Shown: positions 20,701-27,900 of the stretch, one piece after another
Numbering within the stretch: position 1 is the stretch's first letter
Layout: the number at the start of each line of letters is the position of its first letter
Origin: Acidobacteriota bacterium
Lineage (GTDB): Bacteria > Acidobacteriota > Thermoanaerobaculia > Multivoradales > J023
Length of the DNA: 64,000 bases
NCBI GenBank assembly: GCA_029263395.1
Contig: JAJCXO010000238.1
Span: 1-64,000 of the forward strand
Reading direction: 5' to 3'
Program-made: the position numbers and the translations under genes
The notes under the pieces: model-generated
The model's input: the letters and a program-made list of their open reading frames with translations, nothing else
What the model was told of the DNA's origin: nothing
Database searches by the model: none

Positions 20701-23700
20701 GGGTACCACCTTCCCCCAGGATTGGCAGGTGAATTAGCGATCGGAGGTTCTGGCTTGGCGCGAGGGTATATCGGTAAACCAGCGCTGAGTGCTGAGCGTT
20801 TTATCCCGGAGACTTCGAGTTCAGGAGTTTCCAGTCCAGACGGTGGTGGGCGACTCTATCGAACCGGCGATTTGGTCCGCTACAACCCAACGCTTCGCAA
20901 ATTCGAATTTCTGGGTCGTATCGATCATCAAGTCAAATTGCGCGGTTTCCGTATCGAGCTCGGCGAGATCGAGGCTTGTTTGCGGGAACAAGAAACGGTC
21001 CGGGACGGGGTCGTGATTCTGCAACAGGCCAGCGACACGGGCCTGTCGGGTGGACCCAGTCTAGTCGCTTGTGTGGTCCCAGAGGCCGGTATTGGCGACC
21101 ATGAAGTCTTACCGCAGATGCTGTCGCGAATTTTGGCAGGTCGATTGCCGGACTACATGATCCCGACAATCTTCCTGGTAGTCGACGAACTGCCGCGACT
21201 GCCCAACAGCAAGGTGGACAGGGCGGCTCTCGATCGTCGTGCAAAGGAACTTGCCGTCTCGCGAAGACTCGAACAAGCAACGCTGCCAGTGGCGCCCCGT
21301 TCACCTACCGAAGAGGTGTTGGCGGTCATTTGGGCAGAACTTCTGGGCGTTGACGGGATCAGCATCCACGATAGTTTTTTTGAGCTGGGTGGACACTCGT
21401 TGAGTGCGATTCGCATGGTCAACCGGGTTCGCCAGGTCTTCGATGTCGACCTACGAATTCGGTCGCTTTTCGAATCCCCGACGGTCGCCGGTCTGGCGGC
21501 GGTAGTGGACAGCAACCTACGAGACGCCAGCGCTTCGCAGGCGCCACCGATTCAACCCGTGGCGCGTGATCGCCCATTGCCACTGTCGTTTGGCCAACAG
21601 CGTTTGTGGTTCTTGCAACAGTTGGAGCCAGAGAGCGCTGCCTATTGTGTGCCCGGTGCCTTGCGGTTGACGGGCCGTCTCCACCTGCTTGCTCTCGAGC
21701 AGAGTTTTTCCGAACTCACGAGGCGCCACGAGACCTTGCGGACGACGTTCGGACAAGAACATGGCGAGGCAGTGCAGTACGTCCACGGTATGCGGCCGAT
21801 CGAATTGCCGGTGATCGACTTGGAATGTCTTGGCGCCGTCGATCGGATCGCTTGGACCGAGCGTTTGCTGACTACCGAAGCTGTTCGGCCTTTTGATCTC
21901 GGCCGGGGGCCCCTGTTGCGGTTGCTGTTGATCCGCGACCACGATCACGAACACCTATTGTTCCTGAACATGCATCACATCATCTCAGATGGCTGGTCGG
22001 CGGAGCTGCTGGTCCGGGAACTCGCTTCCCTTTATGCTGGCTACGTCCATGCCGAGCCAGTGGTCTTGCCCGAGTTGCCTATTCAATATGCGGATTTTGC
22101 TTGTTGGCAGCGCGATTGGCTCCGCGGCCCAGCGCTGGATTCACTGCTTGGCTATTGGAGGAAGCAGCTCGCTGGGGCGCCGGAGGTGATCGGTCTAACC
22201 ACTGACCGGCCGCATCCAGTACCGCAGACCGACCGAGGAGCTGTGGTCCGTCGGGAATTACCGGCGACCACGAGCCACGCCCTGAGACAGCTCAGTCAAC
22301 AGCATGCGGCAACGCTGTATATGACCCTGCTGTGTGCCTTCAAGATCTGCCTGGGACGGTACGGCGCAGGCAAGGACATTGTTGTAGGGACCAACATTGC
22401 CAACCGGACACAGCCGGAAGTTGAGGGGTTGATCGGCTTCTTGGTCAATGCCTTGGTACTGCGGACTCGACTGACGGGGGAGCCGAGCTTCCGCGAAGCT
22501 TTGGCCCGAGTTCGAGAGACTGTGTTAGGGGCCTTTGCTCACCAAGACCTACCGTTCGATCGTTTGGTCGAAGAACTTCAGCCACGTCGAGACTTGAGTA
22601 CTACTCCGGTGTTTCAAGTCCTGTTCGACATGATTCAGGTCGATACGATGCAGGACTTTGAGTTGCCTGGGCTCACTATCGCACCCCTTGCTCCGTCCGA
22701 GGGTACGGCCAAGTTTGATCTCACCATGATGGCGGACGATACTCGGGACGAGATTGTGCTGTCCGTCGAATACAACACCGACTTGATGGATTCGACAACC
22801 CTCGGCCGGATGCTGAGTCATCTCGAACACCTCCTGGTGAGCGTCATCGAAGCTCCTGAAGGGAGTATTTCGGAGTTGTCGATGCTCGGTGCCGCGGAGA
22901 GCTTCGAGGTCCTCGTCGAGTGGAACGGAGAATTATGTTCGTACCCGACAGAGCACACCTTCCAGCACCTTTTCCGAGCACAGGCGGAGGCGACGCCGGA
23001 CCGCATCGCGGCGGTGTGGGACGATCACTTGGTTACCTTCGGCGAACTTGATCATCGCGCTAGGCATCTGGCGGCCTTGCTACTACAGATCGGGTTGCAG
23101 CGTGGTGACTTCGTAGGCGTGTTGAAGTCTCGGGACGGCGGATTCTTGGTCGCCATCCTGGCGATTCTCGAAGCCGGTGGGGCCTATGTGCCTTTCGAAC
23201 CGACATATCCCGAGGAGCGGTTGTCCTACATGGTCACCGACAGCGGTATCTCGGTTCTGATCACCGAGGCGAGCTGGGTTGAGAGCCTGCCGTCGGTGAT
23301 GAGTTGCTCAGGGCAACTCCAATCTTTGGTTTGTCTCGACGCCGTCGACTTATCCCTTCCAACAGGTCCTGGCGTCAACCTTTATGGCCCTGAGGACGTG
23401 CCCATAACGTTGGTGGCCGGCGGCAGCCAACGGCATGGTGAAGCCAGCGACCCGGCATACATGCTCTACACCTCAGGCTCGACCGGGATGCCCAAGGGAG
23501 CGGTCATCGATCATGCAGGGGCGGTGAATCATATGTACGCGCAATTCGAGGCGCTACAGCTGGATGACGAGCTGCGCTTCTTGCAGAGTGCGCCGTCATC
23601 TTCCGATATTTCTGTTTGGCAACTCCTCGCTCCCCTGATTTTGGGGGGACGCACTGTAATCGTTAGTCTCGACACAGTGAGCGATCCGGAAGTGCTGGCC

Positions 23701-24909
23701 CGAACGATGCGAGACCAACGCATTACCTTGGCTGAGCTCGTACCGTTGGTGTTGAGGTACCTGCTGGACCATTTGGTGGCGAGTGATTCCGTCGGCCGCA
23801 CGCTGCCTGCCTTACGATGCCTGATGGCCTCCAGTGAGGCGGTCTCGGTGGATCTGATCAATGGTTGGTTGACCTTGTGTCCAGGCTTGCGACTGACCAA
23901 TTCTTATGGGCCGACCGAAGCCTCTGACGACATCCTACAACTGCATGTCGACGAGCTCCTATCAACCTCCCTGCCGTCGGTGCCGGTTGGCCGCCCGATG
24001 GCGAATTGTGAGGTCTACCTAGTCGATCAGGCGATGCAGCCAGTACCCATCGGGGTGCCGGGCGAGATTTGCGTTGGCGGTATTGCTGTCGGTAGCGGTT
24101 ATTGGCGGAAGCCAGCAAGAACAAGCAAGAGTTACGTACCGAATAAGTTTGCCCGTCGTCCAGGGGACGTGCTTTACCGCACGGGTGATCTAGGACGCTG
24201 GCTGCAAGACGGGCACGTCGAATTGCTCGGCCGAATTGATCATCAGGTCAAAATTCGTGGCTTCCGAGTGGAATTGGGTGAAATTGAGACCGCACTGCGG
24301 GAAGCTCCTGGGGTGGTGGAATGTGCGGTGGTTGTACGAGAGGACCATGAAGACAAGCAACTGATTGCCTTTCTCGAAGTCCGCGAGGGTGTCGAGGCTG
24401 GAGCTGGGATGTTGCGCGACCACCTAAAGCAGTTGCTGCCCGGCCATATGGTGCCTTCGGCGTTCTCCGTCTTGGATACGTTGCCGATCGCCCCGAGTGG
24501 CAAGATCGATCGGATCCTTCTGGGTCAACGCGCGTCGGCACCCTTGGACCAAATCGGGCATATCCTGGAAAGGCCCTTCACAGTTCCTCGGACGCCGACA
24601 GAAGAAGCGTTGGTGGCGATCTGGTCCGACGTTTTGTCGCTCGAGCGAGTGGGCGTCGAGACCGACTTCTTCGAACTCGGAGGACACTCTCTGCTGGCCA
24701 TTCGGGTGCTGGCCCGGGTGCGCGAGACGTTGGACGTCGATATTCCGGTTCGCCAAGTCTTCGAGTATCCAACCATCGCCGAATTTGCTGGCCGGGTCGA
24801 CCGACAGCGTCGTAGCGGGGCAGCTGGGAGCCAGAAACCGGCTCTGCGCCGGATAGGTCGTAAGACACGTCGTATGACTCGCAAGGAAGAGATCCTCAAG
24901 CCTGCTTGA
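11734..24909 (+). CDS. NRPS 2: I-A-T-C-A-T-C-A-T-C-A-T
   Basis: I chose ATG 11734 (MSTQIQES) because GAGG lies eight bases upstream; an in-frame start at 11686 would overlap the previous gene. The protein is 4391 residues. The first domain is condensation-like, but its HHxxxDG site reads LRSLCADRW, so it should be catalytically dead; its place beside an Asp-loading A domain and a TauD hydroxylase fits an 'interface' (I) domain. A3 (about 13180-14700) has a two-residue insertion (FAADLGNT); aligned on the Asp it reads D-L-T-K-V-G-H-V-G, the Asp code. A4 reads D-I-W-E-M-V-S-D-D, with acidic residues suiting a basic diamino acid such as Dab. A5 reads D-A-W-Q-F-G-L-I-D, the Gln code. A6 reads D-I-W-E-M-S-S-D-D, again Dab-like. 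The three later C domains have intact HHIVTDG, HHIVSDG and HHIISDG. All four carriers have GGHSL. The C-terminus is strongly basic, a likely docking tail. Confidence 0.93.
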   Translation: MSTQIQESVSDSFPMSPQQKRLWLIGQRERFASGELYAVLQIDIAGEVCQKTLRQAMDEVVDGHEVLRTTFEMPDWLRVPEQVVHPEGEVAWEFEDVSGVGPGDQSLRLSEIVDQQRSRAAALDGRPCLAVALVTLDPQHYRLILTLRSLCADRWSLGLLASDLGRTYVSLNGASLTDGGSTADDVDAAEPLQYVDFSEWQLDLAESEDEAELLRAFWSRYELTALGVERLPGEQPGLKDVTFRPESVALAIDAETVAAIDVLEKRLRRSTEEILLAAFLGFLWRLSDRSDVAVGCLFDGRKFEDLQFGLGLYSRCLPVAPHAGNDPTFTELIDQVAGSLRESARWQQHGIPENPSEASDEALGFRLLFEFEDEVELLPGVGDPDVPKFSPLSFEATLESFKWKLSCRRSGDRLTADLRFDARIFARPDVERAAQQFSGLLARWLKEPQRRCGSLGLASPRENRQFLVDFNDTARDFDAEGFIQLFEQQVDSAPDKTALICEDRQLAYGDLDQRANRLAHRLLDLGVGPEVRVGILAGRSPEMILGLLGVLKAGGAYVPLDPTFPPKRLTGMLEDAAAAVLLLEVGLVGNGLDFDGPRLPLDAEEDEIEEVGSSPVLTRLDSRVSPGSLMYVLFTSGSTGRPKGVAVEHRQIANYLRAIVERFSWTEPMSYASVSTFAADLGNTMIFPALATGGCLHVVAQHRIGDAKALAEYLDRYRVDCLKIVPSHLTALLASPHGEQLLPRRGLVLGGEATQPSLLQQLRDLAPDSLSIWNHYGPTETTVGVTTRAFCLQGEPTHAEGDMTTAKVHLGRPLSNVQIYLLDRGMQPAVTEVAGEIHIGGANVARGYLGQPGQTAARFIPDSLSGASGARLYRSGDRARFDRDGEIEFLGRIDHQVKIRGFRIELGEIDAAIGRHPEVAEAVTRVHIAERDKPRLIVYVVPRGSEKITLEGMRGFVEPYLPEYMIPGVLVSLDRLPRTPNGKIDSQAFPDPESLAISEVATHVPPRNPIEDVVAGIWSELLGLDQVSIHNDFFQLGGHSLLATQAISRLRQAFGVEVTLAMLFAEPTVARLGQRISQQLSNAAGQAGPEFERVSRDRELPLSYAQQRLWFLHQLEPESPAYNVPTVLELEGALDIAALSSSFSEIVRRHESLRTIFAATAGKPVQTILPPVASVIPVIDLTGLPEAQRLEEARRFGWLEAQRPFDLATGPLVRLQLLHLKLGVHRLLLTMHHIVTDGWSNAVLVRELAALYRSFSVDRGCSAGRGGDLPDLAVQYADYAVWQREWLQGEVLEREVSYWRRRLAGAPAVLEFPSDRPRPAQQSYRGAVRSVSWPRAQVENLRALGRRQDATLFMVLLAAWQTLLMRMSGQQDISVGTPIAGRNYLELEGLVGFFVNTLIHRIEFNGNPTFGELLEQVRQVSLEDHTHQHVPFEKLVEELNPERSASYSPLFQVMFVFQNMPMEPVALSELTVRPLPVERDVTQFDLSLTWIEGEGDLYGSWEYSLDLFDVTTIARLERHLETLVQGILEHPQQRVDNLELLSVTEKFQLLTAWNGEQRTYPVDQTIHQLFEFQVMREPDRIAAVSGTQQVTYVGLDRRADCLAGVLGRASVRRGHFVGILKERDIDFLVAVLAILKVGGAYVPFEPSYPQDRLLNMVSDSGVATLVTDSQSIRGMQAVLNGAPELAHLIAFDSLELTLEREGSPLNIYGPEDLVLEASGSAAATVKRVSVGHARDPAYMLYTSGSTGAPKGAIVPHDGAVNHMYAEFEALDLDRELRFLQSAPSSSDISVWQFLAPLVLGGRTVIVDLETASDPEKLFGALRDERISLAELVPSVLRYLVEYLAARGRDERALPALQCLMAVGEPVPVGLVNAWLELYPEVLTTDSYGPTEASDDVTQLLIRQPLPPELPSIPIGRPLANYTCYLLDRRLRPVPIGVPGEICVGGIAVGQGYWRKPAKTTTSFVPDPFSRAPGGQPLYRTGDLGRWLADGTIELLGRIDHQVKIRGFRVELGEIESVLLGHEAVLECAVLAWEDGHDKQLVAYPVPRPGCDIPAQELRELVAQQLPTHMVPAAFVSMPSLPLTPAGKIDRRALPEPGPEDRRSDRLAPPRDDVEEQLAEIWADVLGVDQVGIHTSFFDLGGHSLLATQVLARLRKVFSVDLPLRRLFEGPTVADLAAAVRELGAGPSIPAIEPKSWDQGAPLSFAQQRLWFLHQLDPESTAYSLHGAVRLEGQLDIPVLTKALSEIVRRHQVLRSVFESGTSEAVQRVLPSAPMPLPCIDLRTLPAEVRDQRARQEAAAECERPFDLEAGPLIRCRLLMLEDCRYVLVVNMHHIVSDGWSIELLVQQLTVLYTAFLSSETSPLGELRIQYADFAHWQREWLGSDILASEITYWRQQLAGAPALLELPTDWPRPEKQAFRGAIASARLSPELNEPLLSVSRQQGATLFMTLLAGFQVLLARHSGQSDVSVGTPIAGRLHVELEALIGCFVNTLVLRSEMSEDPSFRQHLGEIRNTALGAYAHQQVPFEKLVEELEPERSLSYSPLFQVLLVMQNVPAKPMELPGLTMSHLDWLGASAQFDLTLILEETEDGLSQVVKYDRDLFEAATVQRLLSQLGTLLSSAVRNPNQRLSELPLMTAAEHAQLLAECAGPQIATPAATLSELFEARVQQSPRHIAASFRDQELSYFELNERANRLAWHLRALGVGPDAMVGLCLERSLDMLVAMLGILKAGGAYVPLDPSYPVHRQVTILEDSQASILVTSTTQAAALPTLSISALCVDRDGPEIARNSRQNLPLLATPANLAYVIYTSGSTGRPKGVMGSHGAITHRLSWMIRAFPFTDGDRLLHKTSYSFDASIWEIFVPWMVGATVVVAEPEGHQDLTYLLDTIAAHSVTILQLVPSLVPAFLEQPDLAERGRSLRWFFCGGEALPGETVRRFFRRLDCTLCNLYGPTENSIDATFEVCDPTRTTRAITPIGQSLENVTLCVLDSRGYHLPPGLAGELAIGGSGLARGYIGKPALSAERFIPETSSSGVSSPDGGGRLYRTGDLVRYNPTLRKFEFLGRIDHQVKLRGFRIELGEIEACLREQETVRDGVVILQQASDTGLSGGPSLVACVVPEAGIGDHEVLPQMLSRILAGRLPDYMIPTIFLVVDELPRLPNSKVDRAALDRRAKELAVSRRLEQATLPVAPRSPTEEVLAVIWAELLGVDGISIHDSFFELGGHSLSAIRMVNRVRQVFDVDLRIRSLFESPTVAGLAAVVDSNLRDASASQAPPIQPVARDRPLPLSFGQQRLWFLQQLEPESAAYCVPGALRLTGRLHLLALEQSFSELTRRHETLRTTFGQEHGEAVQYVHGMRPIELPVIDLECLGAVDRIAWTERLLTTEAVRPFDLGRGPLLRLLLIRDHDHEHLLFLNMHHIISDGWSAELLVRELASLYAGYVHAEPVVLPELPIQYADFACWQRDWLRGPALDSLLGYWRKQLAGAPEVIGLTTDRPHPVPQTDRGAVVRRELPATTSHALRQLSQQHAATLYMTLLCAFKICLGRYGAGKDIVVGTNIANRTQPEVEGLIGFLVNALVLRTRLTGEPSFREALARVRETVLGAFAHQDLPFDRLVEELQPRRDLSTTPVFQVLFDMIQVDTMQDFELPGLTIAPLAPSEGTAKFDLTMMADDTRDEIVLSVEYNTDLMDSTTLGRMLSHLEHLLVSVIEAPEGSISELSMLGAAESFEVLVEWNGELCSYPTEHTFQHLFRAQAEATPDRIAAVWDDHLVTFGELDHRARHLAALLLQIGLQRGDFVGVLKSRDGGFLVAILAILEAGGAYVPFEPTYPEERLSYMVTDSGISVLITEASWVESLPSVMSCSGQLQSLVCLDAVDLSLPTGPGVNLYGPEDVPITLVAGGSQRHGEASDPAYMLYTSGSTGMPKGAVIDHAGAVNHMYAQFEALQLDDELRFLQSAPSSSDISVWQLLAPLILGGRTVIVSLDTVSDPEVLARTMRDQRITLAELVPLVLRYLLDHLVASDSVGRTLPALRCLMASSEAVSVDLINGWLTLCPGLRLTNSYGPTEASDDILQLHVDELLSTSLPSVPVGRPMANCEVYLVDQAMQPVPIGVPGEICVGGIAVGSGYWRKPARTSKSYVPNKFARRPGDVLYRTGDLGRWLQDGHVELLGRIDHQVKIRGFRVELGEIETALREAPGVVECAVVVREDHEDKQLIAFLEVREGVEAGAGMLRDHLKQLLPGHMVPSAFSVLDTLPIAPSGKIDRILLGQRASAPLDQIGHILERPFTVPRTPTEEALVAIWSDVLSLERVGVETDFFELGGHSLLAIRVLARVRETLDVDIPVRQVFEYPTIAEFAGRVDRQRRSGAAGSQKPALRRIGRKTRRMTRKEEILKPA

Positions 24910-24928
24910 GATTGAAAAGGAAACATTC

Positions 24929-27900
24929 ATGACAGTGTCTCATCCAGAAGCACAGTCTCATCCAGAAGCACAGTCTGATTCAGGCACAGAGTCTGATGCG
25001 GAAACTAAAGCCTTCGAGGCCGGTGGCGGGGTAGCCCCGGTGCCCGAAGACGAGGAGGTTTACCTTCTCCCGGTCTCGTTTGCGCAGCAGAGGCTGTGGT
25101 TTCTTTCCCAGTTTGACACCCAGAGTTCCGCCTACAACATTTCGAATGCGGTGATCCTGCATGGGCCACTGCAGATCCATGTCCTGCATCGTTGTCTCGC
25201 AGAAATCGTCGAGCGGCATGAGATTCTACGGACTACGTTTTCGGTAGTAGACGGAGAACCGGTCCAAGTTGTGGTGATGGATCGTCCGGTCGCCTTACCG
25301 TACGTCGATCTGACTCGACTCGATGCGTCTCGACGAGAGGCCACGGCACATCAGCTGGTTGCCGACTTGGCGCAGCGGCCGTTTGATGTGGTCCGCGGTC
25401 CGTTGTTGCGGGAGGCCCTCCTGAAACTGGATGGCCGACGACATGTGTTTTTCTTCTCGATGCATCACATCATCACCGACGGTTGGTCGCAGACGGTTTT
25501 CCTGCACGAGTTGGCTGTGCTCTACCGATCCTTCGTGGCCGGCCATCCAGCCCCGATGCCGGAACTCGAGATCCAATATGGCGATTTTGCGCAGTGGCAA
25601 AGGGACTCACTGCAAGAAGAAACGCTCGAAGCGTTGCTCGACTTCTGGCGACAGAATTTAGCCGGAGCGAACGGCAAGCTCGAGCTGCCGACAGATCATC
25701 CGCGACCGACGGTCTTTGATCCGAGAGGCAAGGCAGTGGCACTACGCCTATCGGAGCAGCAGACCCAGAGTGTGCGGCAGCTTGCACGCCAGGAGGGAGT
25801 CACGCTTTATGTCGCGCTACTTTCCGCGCTCGGTGTGCTCTTGGGTCGTTTGGCAGACCAGGACGACATCCTCATCGGATCGCCAGTTGACCATCGTGAC
25901 CAGGTTGAGCTCGAGAAGTTGATCGGGCTCTTTTTGAACACCCTGGTGTTGCGGGTAGATCTGTCGGGTGAACCGTCATTTCGGGAGCTTCTCGGCCGGG
26001 TGAGGGAGACAACCTTCAGTTCCCACGAACATGCGGCTCTGCCGTTCGAAAGGCTCGTTACGGAATTTGGTCTGTCAGGAGATCGTAGTCGTAATCCGCT
26101 GTTTCAGGTGTTCTTCAATCTCGAACAGATCAGTGACGAGCAACAAGACAATTTTGGAGACCTCAGTTTTGAGCCTCTAATCATCGAAGAAGCGACAGCC
26201 AAATTTGATCTCTTACTGAACGTTCAAGAAACCGAGCGCGAGCTAGCGCTCTCGCTACATTACAGCCTGGGGCTCTTCGAAGGTCAAACTGCTGAACGAA
26301 TTCTCCACCAATTCGATATCCTGCTCGGAGCGATTACGGAGGATTCGGGCCAAAACGTTTTGGATCTACCGTTGTTGAGCGATGGCGAGCGTCGGCAGAT
26401 ACTCAACGATTGGAATCGGACCGAGAGGCCGGGTTACCGTCTCGACGTTGATGTGATCGAGCTGTTCGAGCAACAAGTCGAGCGGTCGCGCAGCGATTCT
26501 GCCGTGTTGTGGGACGACCGGACGTGGACGTTCGATGAGCTCGATCGTCATGCCAACCAACTCGGCCACTACTTACAGAGTCTAGGGGTTGGCCCAGACG
26601 TTGCCGTCGGTATCCAAATGCCAGGTTGTGCCGAAGCCATCTGGGGCATTCTGGGGGTGCTCAAGGCTGGAGGGGCCTACCTCCCCATCGATGTGTCCAA
26701 CCCTGCGGAGCGCGTAGCCTTCATCGCCCAAGATGCCCAACTGCGGGTTCTAATGACCCTGAAGTCACAGCGCGAGTCGCTTGCTGAATGCGGGGTTCCG
26801 ATGGTGTGTCTCGATGACGCTCCCGAGGAGTTAGCCGAGCAGAGTGGGGAAAGACCTGATCGGGTGGTATCAGCTGAGAATCTGGCTTACATCATCTACA
26901 CGTCTGGATCGACCGGCCGTCCCAAAGGGGTCATGGTGCCCCATCGTGGTTTGAGCAGCTACTTGAACTGGGCGTTGGAGGACTATGCTCCGGAGCTTGG
27001 TAACGGGGCGCCGGTTTATTCGTCGATCGCTTTTGATCTGGCGGTGACCAGCTTGTTTGGGCCTCTGGTTGCCGGTCAACCGGTTTCGTTCTTGCCCCAA
27101 GATTGGGCGAGCGAAGGGCTGATCAAGGCGTTGGGTGAGGGTAGGAATTTCAGTTGGGTCAAGATGACTCCCGCCCACCTCGAGTTGGTCAACCGGACCT
27201 TGGCTCCGGAGGCTATGGCTGCCTCGACTCGAACGCTCATTCTCGGCGGTGAGGCATTACCAGCGCGGAGTTTGGAGCTGTGGCGTGCCAACGCGCCGGC
27301 TACCCGGTTGATCAACGAATACGGTCCGACAGAGACGGTCGTAGGTTGTTGTGTCCATGAGGTAGGCGACGAAGATCTCGCCATAGGTGAAGTCTCCATC
27401 GGGCGACCTATTGCCAATGTGAAGCTTTACCTGGCGGATCGGCGTTTTCGCATCTGTCCAGTTGGTATAGCTGGAGAGTTACATATCGCTGGCCGGCAGA
27501 TGGCTCGGGGTTATTTGCGGCGCGCCGCCTTGACAGCCGAGAAGTTCATTCCCGATCGTTTTGCCAACGAACCGGGCGAACGGATCTACCGGACTGGTGA
27601 CTTGGCGCGGTATCAGAGCGACGGTAGTTTGGAGTTCCTCGGTCGTGTCGATCATCAGATCAAGTTACACGGGTTCCGCATCGAGCCGGGGGAGATCGAG
27701 GCTCGATTAGCGGAACATAAAGACGTCATCGATGCTGTCGTCCTGGCACGCCAAGACGACGGTGAAAAACGTCTGGTGGCTTATCTCGTGGCCCCGTCAG
27801 AAGCGACGCTATCGATCGAAGTGCTGCGCCAGTTCTTGAGCGAGGAGCTTCCTGAGCACATGATTCCGGCGGCCTTCGTCATGCTCGAAGCCCTACCCTT

